Positions 45,636 to 54,008 of a DNA stretch of 64,000 nucleotides are shown here, piece by piece (the first letter of the stretch is position 1; every line of letters begins with the position of its first letter). The DNA comes from Thalassotalea hakodatensis. GTDB lineage: Bacteria > Pseudomonadota > Gammaproteobacteria > Enterobacterales > Alteromonadaceae. The stretch is from assembly GCF_030295995.1 (NCBI RefSeq), contig NZ_AP027365.1, forward strand, positions 2,636,066-2,700,065, read 5' to 3'. The notes beneath the pieces were generated by a model that saw only the letters and a list, made by a program, of their open reading frames with translations, made no database searches and was not told the origin of the DNA. The position numbers and the translations under genes were made by a program.

Positions 45636-46496
45636 ATGTCGACAAATACTTTTATTTCTTTTCCTTCTCCAGCAAAACTTAATTTGTTTTTACATATTGT
45701 GGGGCAACGTACCGACGGCTATCACGAACTAGAAACTGTTTTTCAATTTTTAGATGTTGGTGACACCATAGAAATTGCAACCTTGATCTCTAGTTCCATC
45801 ACATTATTAACGCCTATTGCCAACGTTAACAATGAAGATAACCTTATCATTAAAGCAGCCACGGCCCTGCAACAATATTCGAACACAACAAAAGGTGCTC
45901 AAATAAAAATAAACAAATTACTTCCTATGGGTGGTGGGCTTGGTGGAGGATCTTCTAATGCTGCAACAGTATTAATTGCTTTAAACCACTTGTGGCAATT
46001 ACAGCTATCACTAGATGAACTAGCCAGCATCGGTATCTCTCTAGGAGCAGACGTACCGGTATTTATTCATGGGTATGCTGCGTTTGCACAAGGTATTGGC
46101 GAAAAGTTAACACCAGTCTATCCAAAAGAAGATTATTACCTGATTACTAAACCAATGGTCAGTATTTCAACTCAGTCAGTATTTACCGCTCCTTCGCTTA
46201 CCCGAGACACGCCAAAAATAAAACTTGACCAAATGGACATAGAAAACTGCCGTAATGATTGTCAAACTTTCGTAATAAAACACTATCCTGAGGTTGCCAA
46301 TCTATTAGCTTGGTTGATAGAATACGCGCCGTCTCAGATGACGGGTACTGGTGCTTGCATATTTAGTCGATTCTCTACCAAAGAGGAGGCTGAAAAAGTG
46401 CAATGTTTATTACCGGAACATATCTCTTCTTTTGTGGCAAAAGGTGTTAATCATTCTCCACTTCATCAGAAAATGGCGATGTTGAAAACAGGATAA
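45636..46496 (+). CDS. ispE: 4-diphosphocytidyl-2-C-methyl-D-erythritol kinase
   Basis: The 286-residue GHMP kinase has FPSPAKLNLFLHIVGQRTDGYHELET at the start and the ATP-binding LPMGGGLGGGSSNAATVL (about 99-116), followed by MTGTGACIFSRF near 245. It catalyses the ATP-dependent step of the MEP isoprenoid pathway. I chose the ATG at 45636, one base after the lolB stop; an in-frame GTG at 45618 lies within lolB. Confidence 0.94.
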   Translation: MSTNTFISFPSPAKLNLFLHIVGQRTDGYHELETVFQFLDVGDTIEIATLISSSITLLTPIANVNNEDNLIIKAATALQQYSNTTKGAQIKINKLLPMGGGLGGGSSNAATVLIALNHLWQLQLSLDELASIGISLGADVPVFIHGYAAFAQGIGEKLTPVYPKEDYYLITKPMVSISTQSVFTAPSLTRDTPKIKLDQMDIENCRNDCQTFVIKHYPEVANLLAWLIEYAPSQMTGTGACIFSRFSTKEEAEKVQCLLPEHISSFVAKGVNHSPLHQKMAMLKTG

Positions 46497-46516
46497 CACA
46501 GTAAAAAAGTTGTATA

Positions 46517-46542
46517 AAAAAAGCCTAATAGTTGGCTTTTTT
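46517..46542 (+). terminator. Intrinsic terminator between ispE and prs
   Basis: AAAAAAGCC and GGCTTTTTT form a 9-bp stem around an 8-base loop, ending in a T-run. It closes the lolB-ispE unit. Confidence 0.8.
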
Positions 46543-46624
46543 GTTAATGTGTGCTGTTATTATCCTAGTGATTGATAACGGTATGAAAGATAAACCAATG
46601 TCAAAAGTTTCTGAGGAACTACCT

Positions 46625-47572
46625 GTGCCTGACATGAAAATTTTTGCGGGTAATGCCACCCCTGAACTGGCCAAAAAAATAGCTAATCGCTTATACATCA
46701 CCTTAGGTGAAGCCAAGGTTGGCAGTTTTAGTGATGGTGAAATCAGCGTTGAAATCACCGAAAATGTTCGTGGTGCTGACGTTTTTATTATTCAATCTAC
46801 TTGTGCCCCAACCAACGATAACCTAATGGAATTGATCGTGATGATCGACGCATTTCGTCGTGCATCAGCTGGTCGTATTACCGCAGTAATGCCTTATTTT
46901 GGTTATGCAAGACAAGATCGCCGAGTACGTAGTGCTCGTGTACCTATTACCGCAAAAGTTGTTGCTGACTTCCTTTCAAGTGTTGGTGTTGATCGTGTAT
47001 TAACAGTAGATTTACATGCAGAGCAAATACAAGGCTTCTTTGATGTGCCAGTAGATAATGTATTTGGTACGCCAATATTACTAGAAGACATGCAAGAAAA
47101 AGCCTTAGATAACCCGGTAATTGTATCGCCTGACATTGGTGGTGTAGTGCGAGCTCGTGCTGTTGCCAAACTTCTTGATGATGCAGACTTGGCAATTATT
47201 GATAAGCGCCGGCCAAAAGCAAACGTTGCACAAGTAATGCATATTATTGGTGATGTAGTTGGTCGTGACTGCATTATCGTTGATGATATGATAGACACTG
47301 GCGGCACATTAGCTAAAGCTGCTGAAGCATTAAAAGATCATGGTGCTAAACGCGTTTTTGCTTATGCTACACACCCGGTTCTTTCAGGTAATGCTGCTGA
47401 AAATCTAAAAAATTCAGTGATTGATGAAGTGATTGTTACTGACTCTATCCCGCTTTCTCCTGAAATTAAAAAGCTTAAAAACGTTCGCCAATTAACCTTG
47501 AGCGGTATGCTTTCTGAAGCAATTCGTCGCGTTTGCAACGAAGAATCTATTTCAGCGATGTTTGATAATTAA
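46625..47572 (+). CDS. prs: Ribose-phosphate pyrophosphokinase
   Basis: The protein begins V(M)[15 protein letters not shown] and has 315 residues, exactly the E. coli length. GTG at 46625 has GAGGA eight bases upstream, so it is preferred over longer frames starting at 46583 or 46598. Motifs are FGYARQDRR, the PRPP loop DDMIDTGGT and the [20 protein letters not shown] segment. It makes PRPP from ribose-5-phosphate and ATP for nucleotide, His and Trp synthesis. Confidence 0.96.
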   Translation: MPDMKIFAGNATPELAKKIANRLYITLGEAKVGSFSDGEISVEITENVRGADVFIIQSTCAPTNDNLMELIVMIDAFRRASAGRITAVMPYFGYARQDRRVRSARVPITAKVVADFLSSVGVDRVLTVDLHAEQIQGFFDVPVDNVFGTPILLEDMQEKALDNPVIVSPDIGGVVRARAVAKLLDDADLAIIDKRRPKANVAQVMHIIGDVVGRDCIIVDDMIDTGGTLAKAAEALKDHGAKRVFAYATHPVLSGNAAENLKNSVIDEVIVTDSIPLSPEIKKLKNVRQLTLSGMLSEAIRRVCNEESISAMFDN

Positions 47573-47592
47573 TAACACAAATAATCGATAAG

Positions 47593-47620
47593 TGGCGCTT
47601 ATTTAAAGCGCCATTTTTTT
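47593..47620 (+). terminator. Intrinsic terminator after prs
   Basis: TGGCGCTT and AAGCGCCA form an 8-bp stem with a 5-base interval, followed by seven T. It lies 21 bases after the prs stop. Confidence 0.9.
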
Positions 47621-47803
47621 CATTTCAACCACCGCTTCACTCCTATTAACGCCTTCTATCGTGCTTAGCTCTCGCTATGCTTAGCCTATGAAATCACGTT
47701 CCGTTTTATTACTCACTTCGGCTAGTATTCGTCAGATGATAATGTTATTATGCCGCGCCTTTTTTATCCGAGTACTAAAAGCAAGGTTAGAAAAGCATTA
47801 CGC

Positions 47804-47830
47804 GGTTGTTTTTGGTCGCAAAAAACAACC
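47804..47830 (+). promoter_or_regulatory. Hairpin in the rplY leader
   Basis: GGTTGTTTTT and AAAAACAACC form a 10-bp stem with a 7-base loop 30 bases before the rplY start. Since L25 expression is autogenously controlled in E. coli, this structure may be part of an L25-binding leader; the link is inferred. Confidence 0.45.
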
Positions 47831-47860
47831 AAAATTATACTTTTACATTAGGTAATAACA

Positions 47861-48481
47861 ATGACTGATATATTTACTTTGGATGCTGAAGTACGTACTG
47901 ATTTAGGGAAAGGTGCGAGCCGCCGCCTACGTCACGCGAATAAAGTTCCAGCGATCCTTTACGGTGAAGGCAAAGAGCCTGTTTCTTTAACACTTGCGCA
48001 CAACAAAGTTTTCCGTGCACAACAAGAAGAAGCATTCTACTCACAAGTATTAACGTTAAATGTTGACGGTAAACCTGTTGAGTGTCTTGTTAAAGATATG
48101 CAACGTCACCCGTTCAAGCAAATCATCATGCACTTAGACTTTATGCGTGTTGATGCTGCTCACCCAATCCACACTAACGTGCCTCTGCATTTCTTAAATG
48201 AAGAAGCTATCGTAAAAAGTGGTGGCATCTTAGCTCACAACATCACTGAAATCGCAGTAACATGTTTACCTGGCGATTTACCAGAGTTTATCGAAGTTGA
48301 TGTAGCTGGCTTAGAAATTGGTCAAACCTTACACTTATCAGATATAACACTTCCAAAAGGTGTAACTTCAGATGAGTTATCAAAAGGTGAAGACCACGAC
48401 CAAGCTGTTGTAACTGCAAATGCACCTAAAGGTGGAAGCAGTGACGACGAAGAAGCTGAAGAAGAAACTACTGAAGAATAA
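47861..48481 (+). CDS. rplY: Ribosomal protein L25 with CTC-type C-terminal domain
   Basis: The 206-residue protein has the L25 N-terminal 5S-rRNA-binding domain ([46 protein letters not shown]) and a TL5/CTC C-terminal beta domain (about 95-185), followed by an acidic tail ([14 protein letters not shown]). This long form is common in marine gammaproteobacteria, unlike the 94-residue E. coli L25. It is followed 17 bases later by pth. Confidence 0.93.
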   Translation: MTDIFTLDAEVRTDLGKGASRRLRHANKVPAILYGEGKEPVSLTLAHNKVFRAQQEEAFYSQVLTLNVDGKPVECLVKDMQRHPFKQIIMHLDFMRVDAAHPIHTNVPLHFLNEEAIVKSGGILAHNITEIAVTCLPGDLPEFIEVDVAGLEIGQTLHLSDITLPKGVTSDELSKGEDHDQAVVTANAPKGGSSDDEEAEEETTEE

Positions 48482-48498
48482 TTAAGGCCAGTCCTTAA

Positions 48499-49086
48499 AT
48501 GACTATTCAGTTAGTTGTGGGCCTGGGTAATCCAGGCCCCGAATATACAAATACCCGTCATAATGCAGGCGTCTGGTTTGTTGAAGAACTTGCCGCACGT
48601 TATAACATTTCTCTCCGTCCTGAAAAAAAATATTTTGGTCTTTATGGTAAAGGCGATATTGGTGGCAATATTGTGCATTTACTGGTTCCAACAACATTTA
48701 TGAATAGAAGTGGTCAAGCTGTAGCGCCATTAGCCAACTTTTATAAAATACCTGTTGACGATATGTTAGTTGCACATGATGAACTGGATATGGAACCTGG
48801 TGTATGCAAAATTAAAAAAGGGGGCGGACATGGAGGTCATAATGGCTTACGAGACATTATTTCAAGGCTAGCCAATAATAAAGAATTCTATCGATTACGT
48901 ATCGGTATTGGCCACCCCGGACACCGTGAAAAAGTCACCGGCCATGTGTTAGGAAAAGCACCAGCCAGTGAACAAGCGTTGATTGATCAAAGTATTGATG
49001 AAGCAAGTCGCTGTTTTGAGATTTGGCAAGAAAAAGACATCAAAGTTGCACAAAACAGATTACACTCCTTTAAAGCACAAGCTTAA
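48499..49086 (+). CDS. pth: Peptidyl-tRNA hydrolase
   Basis: This 195-residue protein has [22 protein letters not shown] (catalytic His21 region), FMNRSGQAV and [11 protein letters not shown] with the essential Asn, Asp and Asn residues, and [12 protein letters not shown]. It recycles peptidyl-tRNAs released from ribosomes. It is between rplY and ychF, as in E. coli (pth-ychF). Confidence 0.96.
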   Translation: MTIQLVVGLGNPGPEYTNTRHNAGVWFVEELAARYNISLRPEKKYFGLYGKGDIGGNIVHLLVPTTFMNRSGQAVAPLANFYKIPVDDMLVAHDELDMEPGVCKIKKGGGHGGHNGLRDIISRLANNKEFYRLRIGIGHPGHREKVTGHVLGKAPASEQALIDQSIDEASRCFEIWQEKDIKVAQNRLHSFKAQA

Positions 49087-49108
49087 TAACGATTACAGGT
49101 AAAAAACT

Positions 49109-50200
49109 ATGGGATTTAAATGTGGTATCGTTGGCTTACCCAACGTTGGTAAATCAACCCTTTTTAACGCATTAACTAAAGCAGGTATTGAAGCTGCAAA
49201 CTTTCCGTTCTGTACCATAGAACCTAACACAGGTGTTGTACCTGTGCCGGATCCTCGATTAGATCAACTGGCTGAAATCGTCAACCCTGAGCGAGTCATC
49301 CCAACCTCAATGGAGTTCGTCGATATCGCAGGTCTAGTAGCGGGTGCTTCAAAAGGTGAAGGTTTAGGGAACAAGTTTTTAGCGAATATTCGCGAGACAG
49401 ACGCCATTGGCCATGTAGTGCGTTGTTTTGAAAACGACAATATTATTCATGTAGCGAACAAAATTAATCCTGCCGATGATATCGACGTGATTAATACTGA
49501 ATTAGCACTAGCAGATTTAGATACCGCTGAACGAGCCATTACCCGCCAAGCTAAGCGTGCAAAAGGCGGCGATAAAGATGCTAAGTTCGAGTTGCCCGTA
49601 TTAGAGAAAATATTAAAACACGTTGAAGATGGCGAAATGGTCCGCTCTTTAGCGTTGACAAAAGAAGAAAAAGCCGCCGTAGCCTATTTAAACTTTTTAA
49701 CCATTAAGCCCACTATGTACATAGCCAACGTCAATGACGATGGTTTTGAAAACAACCCTTACCTAGATGTTGTGCAAGCTATTGCTGATAAAGAAGGTGC
49801 TGTAGTTGTCGCTGTTTGTGCTGAAATTGAAGGGGAACTATCTGAAATGGATGATGAAGATAGAGACGAATTTATGGCTGAAATGGGATTAACAGAGCCT
49901 GGTTTAAACCGAGTGATCAACTCAGGCTACGGCTTACTTAACCTTCAAACCTACTTCACAGCGGGCGTAAAAGAAGTACGCGCTTGGACCGTAAAGCACA
50001 ATGCAACAGCACCACAAGCTGCTGGCGTTATTCATACTGATTTTGAAAAAGGCTTTATTCGCGCTGAAGTAGTCGCTTATGATGATTTTATCGGCTGTAA
50101 CGGTGAGTCAGGAGCTAAAGAAGCCGGTAAGTGGCGTTTAGAGGGTAAAGATTACCTTGTTAAAGATGGTGACGTTGTTCACTTTAGGTTCAACGTATAA
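49109..50200 (+). CDS. ychF: Redox-regulated ATPase/GTPase YchF
   Basis: The 363-residue protein has G1 GLPNVGKST (8-16), G3 DIAG, and a C-terminal TGS domain ([17 protein letters not shown], then VVHFRFNV). The G4 position, NxxE in typical YchF, reads NVND in [15 protein letters not shown]. It is a translation-associated P-loop enzyme of the Obg family. It lies 23 bases after pth and ends at a strong terminator. Confidence 0.95.
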   Translation: MGFKCGIVGLPNVGKSTLFNALTKAGIEAANFPFCTIEPNTGVVPVPDPRLDQLAEIVNPERVIPTSMEFVDIAGLVAGASKGEGLGNKFLANIRETDAIGHVVRCFENDNIIHVANKINPADDIDVINTELALADLDTAERAITRQAKRAKGGDKDAKFELPVLEKILKHVEDGEMVRSLALTKEEKAAVAYLNFLTIKPTMYIANVNDDGFENNPYLDVVQAIADKEGAVVVAVCAEIEGELSEMDDEDRDEFMAEMGLTEPGLNRVINSGYGLLNLQTYFTAGVKEVRAWTVKHNATAPQAAGVIHTDFEKGFIRAEVVAYDDFIGCNGESGAKEAGKWRLEGKDYLVKDGDVVHFRFNV

Positions 50201-50221
50201 CACTCCATTTCTAACCACGAA

Positions 50222-50250
50222 CAAGGCGCTTTTTAGCGCCTTGCTTTATT
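50222..50250 (+). terminator. Intrinsic terminator after ychF
   Basis: CAAGGCGCT and AGCGCCTTG form a 9-bp stem with a TTTT loop, followed by CTTTATTT. It closes the rplY-pth-ychF series. Confidence 0.88.
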
Positions 50251-50324
50251 TCAAATACCGACCAAACTTATACCTATAAGAATTACTTAATATCAATAAT
50301 AACTTATTAAGGGAAGGTAAAAAT

Positions 50325-50681
50325 ATGAATAAAACAATTCTTGCTTTAAGTCTGCTTGCAGTTACTGCCTCAATAACTCCCACTTCAAAAGCATTTGCCA
50401 ATGAAAACATGGCACAACGCATTTGTGAATACGTTGCTGCCAATGATAAAAATAGATTACGCACATATATGAGAGCCCAAAAAATCAAAGTACGATCTAT
50501 TTTTGATAACATGAAATGTAACGGCGATAACTTACTCATCTTTGCTGCAAAAAATAATGCTTTAGCAGCGGGGGAATTTATTATTGGTAAAATTCCTGCG
50601 AAAAAGGTATCTGCAAATATTGACGCCCTAAGTGCACACTCTGCTCATTTAACCGCAGAAGCTAAGGAGCGCGTAAAGTAA
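50325..50681 (+). CDS. DUF3718 domain-containing periplasmic protein
   Basis: The 118-residue protein has a signal peptide (about 1-25, ending AFA) and two Cys residues (in RICEYVAA and NMKCNGD) that may form a disulphide, in the DUF3718 pattern seen in Shewanella and Colwellia. Function is unknown. AAGGGAAGG precedes the ATG. It lies between the ychF terminator and the tRNA operon promoter. Confidence 0.78.
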   Translation: MNKTILALSLLAVTASITPTSKAFANENMAQRICEYVAANDKNRLRTYMRAQKIKVRSIFDNMKCNGDNLLIFAAKNNALAAGEFIIGKIPAKKVSANIDALSAHSAHLTAEAKERVK

Positions 50682-50868
50682 TATCATTATTTACTTGAGG
50701 GTATTTGAACTTTCAATTTTTTTTACAACAAACATAATACCCTCTAAATAAGTCGAAGCCACTTGCTGCCATTTACCCTTTTATCCGCCAACTTTGCACA
50801 CTTCACCAACGAATTGATGATGAAATAAGCAAACAACTAAAAAGTGTCATAATTTTCAAAAAAAACGG

Positions 50869-50897
50869 TTGACGTTACGCGATCAGATTTGCATAAT
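50869..50897 (+). promoter_or_regulatory. Sigma-70 promoter of the tRNA operon
   Basis: TTGACG (50869-50874) and CATAAT (50892-50897) are separated by 17 bases. The GC-rich stretch ACGCGCC after the -10 box is a discriminator typical of stringently controlled stable RNA promoters. The first tRNA starts 34 bases after the -10 box. Confidence 0.75.
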
Positions 50898-50930
50898 ACG
50901 CGCCACTTGCTGAGAGGCAAGATTGTAAAT

Positions 50931-51007
50931 GGCTACATAGCTCAGCTGGTTAGAGCACATCACTCATAATGATGGGGTCCCAAGTTCAAATCTCGGTGTA
51001 GCCACCA
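50931..51007 (+). tRNA. tRNA-Met (CAT)
   Basis: This 77-base tRNA has acceptor GGCTACA/TGTAGCC, encoded CCA, and anticodon CAT at 50965-50967. The anticodon arm is identical to the E. coli elongator Met tRNA (metT/metU). The T-stem has one A-C mismatch (CCAAG/CTCGG). It is the first gene of the cluster. Confidence 0.95.
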
Positions 51008-51014
51008 TTTACAA

Positions 51015-51202
51015 TGCAAGAATGGCGGAATTGGTAGACGCGCTGGCATTCCTAAGGTAATAGCGTTCCAGTATCTAGAGTTGCAAACTCTTTAAACTAT
51101 GCAAAAAATGCGGGAGTGGCGGAATTGGTAGACGCGCTGGCATTCCTAAGGTAATAGCGTTCCAGTATCTAGAGTTGCAAGCTCTTTAAACTATGCAAAA
51201 AA
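51015..51202 (+). repeat. Two tandem 94-bp tRNA-Leu-derived repeats
   Basis: Units at 51015-51108 and 51109-51202 precede the first intact tRNA-Leu. Each carries the D arm and the 5' strand of the anticodon stem of tRNA-Leu, identical over about 30 bases (GTGGCGGAATTGGTAGACGC and on), but the anticodon loop is expanded to about 21 bases, a small AGAGTT/AACTCT hairpin replaces the T arm, and no 3' acceptor strand or CCA is present. They cannot form a normal tRNA. Confidence 0.85.
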
Positions 51203-51203
51203 T

Positions 51204-51288
<85 letters not shown>

Positions 51289-51325
51289 TTCAAGCAACAC
51301 ATGTTGCGAGAATAAGAAACATTGC

Positions 51326-51400
51326 AGGGGTATAGCCAAGCGGTAAGGCAGCGGGTTTTGATCCCGTCATTCAGAGGTTCAAATCCTCTTACCCCTGCCA
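51326..51400 (+). tRNA. tRNA-Gln (TTG), first copy
   Basis: This 75-base tRNA has acceptor AGGGGTA/TACCCCT, anticodon TTG at 51358-51360 and encoded CCA. It is identical to the next copy. Confidence 0.96.
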
Positions 51401-51470
51401 CTTTCTTTTAACATTCATAAAGAAAGCGGCGAGTATAAATCATCAATGTTTCAAGGTTAAGAATTTCGGA

Positions 51471-51545
51471 AGGGGTATAGCCAAGCGGTAAGGCAGCGGG
51501 TTTTGATCCCGTCATTCAGAGGTTCAAATCCTCTTACCCCTGCCA
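51471..51545 (+). tRNA. tRNA-Gln (TTG), second copy
   Basis: This is a 75-base duplicate of the preceding tRNA-Gln, with anticodon TTG at 51503-51505 and CCA encoded. Confidence 0.96.
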
Positions 51546-51603
51546 ATTCTTACCAATGTTCCATTACTTATTACGTAAATTACCTACTAATTAATACGAA
51601 CAT

Positions 51604-51760
51604 CAGCGTTCCAGTATCAAAGAGTTGCAAACTCCTTAAACTATGCAAAGTTTCAAAGTGCGGGAGTGGCGGAATTGGTAGACGCGCTGGCATTTTGTAG
51701 GTATTAGCGTTCCAGTAGCGCAGGAGTTGTAAACTCCTTAAACTATACAAAGTTTCAAAG
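51604..51760 (+). repeat. Partial plus complete tRNA-Leu-derived repeats before the second tRNA-Leu
   Basis: A 3' fragment (51604-51658) and a 102-bp unit (51659-51760) repeat the pattern seen before the first tRNA-Leu: an intact D-arm half, an enlarged anticodon region (CATTTTGTAGGTATTAGCGTT between CTGG and CCAG), then a GGAGTT/AACTCC hairpin. Compared with AGAGTT/AACTCT in the earlier units, both stem sides changed together. Confidence 0.82.
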
Positions 51761-51761
51761 T

Positions 51762-51846
<85 letters not shown>

Positions 51847-52226
51847 TTAAAAAATTACCTTCTAATAATTACCACGTTGAACATCAAATCATATACGTAA
51901 ATGTAATACATCTATTTGCCAAATAGTAGACGCGCTGGCAGCGCTTAGGTATTAACGTTCCAGTACGCTTGGGGTTTATGTGAGAGTTCAAGTCTCTCCT
52001 CCCGTACCATTAAAAAATTACCTTCTAATAATTACCACGTTGAACATCAAATCATATACGTAAATGTAATACATCTATTTGCCAAATTAGTAGACGCGCT
52101 GGCAGCGCTTAGGTATTAACGTTCCAGTACGCTTGGGGTTTATGTGAGAGTTCAAGTCTCTCCTCCCGTACCATTCAAAAATTACCTTTTAATCATTACC
52201 TTCTAATAATTACCACGTTGAACATC
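51847..52226 (+). repeat. 163/164-bp tandem repeats ending in the tRNA-Leu 3' end
   Basis: After the last tRNA-Leu, two tandem units end at CCA positions 52009 and 52173, and a third partial spacer follows to about 52226. Each unit contains an AT-rich spacer, the D-arm half TAGTAGACGCGCTGG, an altered anticodon region, and then the exact 32 3'-terminal bases of tRNA-Leu including CCA. The layout resembles the E. coli tyrT repeats that yield rtT RNA. Confidence 0.85.
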
Positions 52227-52388
52227 TGGCAAACAGCTCTATTTATTTCTAGCAAACTTCTTAATGCATTGTTTACCATGATATTTTTTAAATCTAATTG
52301 TTAAGTATCACACTAGTCATTGATTAGTATTTGACTACACAACAAAATAAGATACTATATCCCCCTATTCATTAGAGAATTTATTAAT

Positions 52389-52805
52389 ATGTTAAATGAA
52401 GCAAAAGAGCATCTAGTCTTTGAGTTAATTGGCCTACAAAATAGTATGTTAAAAAAATTTACCGGTACGCTCTCAATACACGGGTTAGGACTATCTGATT
52501 ATCTCGTCTTAGATAAGCTTTATCACGCTCCTTATTCGAAAATGAGACGTTCTGATCTCGCTGAACAAGTAGGATTAAGTCCATCAGGAGTAACAAGATT
52601 ATTAAATCCACTAGAAAAAATAGGCCTTGTTGCAAAAGAAGCGAATGCGCGTGATGCAAGAGTTAGCTTAGTCACCTTATCGCCTACAGGCGAACAAATT
52701 TACCAAGAAGCGAAAGCATCATTTTCACAAACAACAAACTCGTTATTTGACTCATTAAAACCAGTAGAAATAAATAGCCTAGTACAATTATTAAAAAAAA
52801 TTTAA
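52389..52805 (+). CDS. MarR family transcriptional regulator
   Basis: The 138-residue protein has the MarR winged helix: LGLSDYLVLDKL, RRSDLAEQVGLSPSGVTRLLNPLEKIGLV (the recognition helix), and ANARDARVSLVTLSPTGEQI (wing with the D-x-R motif). It probably binds DNA as a dimer and responds to a small ligand. No divergent target gene is adjacent. Confidence 0.9.
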   Translation: MLNEAKEHLVFELIGLQNSMLKKFTGTLSIHGLGLSDYLVLDKLYHAPYSKMRRSDLAEQVGLSPSGVTRLLNPLEKIGLVAKEANARDARVSLVTLSPTGEQIYQEAKASFSQTTNSLFDSLKPVEINSLVQLLKKI

Positions 52806-53216
52806 TGTAGGGTTCTCAGCCATTAAAATCAATTATAAACAAATACACGTTAACAAACCTCATACATGGCCTTTGGCGATAGGGAAATATAAGTGCATGA
52901 TATGTATTTAAAGTTCTTTAGCGCAAAAAACACGTGATAAAAAGAGTTTAAGCAACAAATATCAATATTCTACGCGTCCTCTCTTAACTATTTATTAACA
53001 ATTACAGCAGTATAGGATGAAAAGTTAAGTGAGTTTACCTATGAATTTATCGCCTATACTGTAAAATAATCGGCTGTGCTATTCTTGTGGCTTTTATTAA
53101 ATACAGTAAAACATCCGACTCAGTGTATAAGAAGGTGTTTTGGCTTTGAATTACTTAGACTACTAATTTAGCCATAGCCACTCAACGTACATACGTCAAA
53201 ACATGCAAGGTTTTCT
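52806..53216. other. Intergenic region between MarR and EAL genes
   Basis: About 410 bases, AT-rich, without a supported gene or repeat. It should hold the promoter of the EAL gene. I see no clear terminator hairpin after marR. Confidence 0.45.
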
Positions 53217-53987
53217 ATGAATGAACAGCAATTTATATATGATCGTTTTTCCTGTAATGGGTGCAAAGATAAAGGCTCACTGAGCTTTGACTTTACGATG
53301 GCGTTTCAACCCATCATCAATTGCCAAGAAAAAACCATCTATGGTTATGAAGCACTGGTAAGAGGCCTGAACAACGAGTCAGCTTATTCTATAATTTCTC
53401 AAGTAAATGACGAAAATCGTTATCTTTTTGATCAATTATGTCGTACTAAAGCCATTACTTTAGCTGCCAAGCTTAATATGGATTGCGTACTTAGTATTAA
53501 TTTCCTACCTAACGCAATCTATAAACCAGAACGCTGCATACGTACGACATTGGAGGCCGCTAAGGTAAATAACTTTCCTATTGAGAAAATACTTTTTGAA
53601 TTTACCGAAGTCGAAAAAGTAGAAGATCAAAACCACCTTAAAAATATTGTTAACTATTACAATTCTATGGGGTTACGTACCGCAATAGATGACTTTGGTG
53701 CGGGATATTCAGGCCTTGGATTACTTGCTGATTTTCAAACAAATATTATAAAATTTGATATGGGACTTATTAGAAATATTGATACCGATGTTACGAGGCA
53801 ACACATTATTAGGCACTGCATAAGTTTGTGTCAGTCACTCAATATAACGCCATTAGCAGAAGGTATTGAATCCATAGAAGAAATGCAGTGGTTAAACAGT
53901 GCTGGTATCAATTTAATGCAAGGGTATTTATTTGCTCATCCGGGCTTTGAATTACTGCCAGAGGTCGACTTTGCTCTCTTCGGGTAA
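53217..53987 (+). CDS. Stand-alone EAL domain c-di-GMP phosphodiesterase
   Basis: The 256-residue protein is almost only an EAL domain. The signature appears as YEALVRG (about 45), with SINFLPN, LFEFTEVE, the DDFGAGYSG loop (about 161-169), IKFDMGLIRN, LAEGIES and MQGYLFAHP. All metal-binding and catalytic residues are present, so active hydrolysis of c-di-GMP to pGpG is likely. A short N-terminal Cys pair (CNGC, about 14-17) could bind a metal. There is no sensor domain, so partner proteins may control it. AAGG precedes the ATG. Confidence 0.88.
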   Translation: MNEQQFIYDRFSCNGCKDKGSLSFDFTMAFQPIINCQEKTIYGYEALVRGLNNESAYSIISQVNDENRYLFDQLCRTKAITLAAKLNMDCVLSINFLPNAIYKPERCIRTTLEAAKVNNFPIEKILFEFTEVEKVEDQNHLKNIVNYYNSMGLRTAIDDFGAGYSGLGLLADFQTNIIKFDMGLIRNIDTDVTRQHIIRHCISLCQSLNITPLAEGIESIEEMQWLNSAGINLMQGYLFAHPGFELLPEVDFALFG

Positions 53988-54008
53988 AGTATTACCGGTT
54001 AACCTCTT

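Noticed and set aside
46903-47307. Minus-strand open frame of 134 codons inside prs
   Set aside because: It lies entirely within the well-supported prs gene in antisense and has no domain features.
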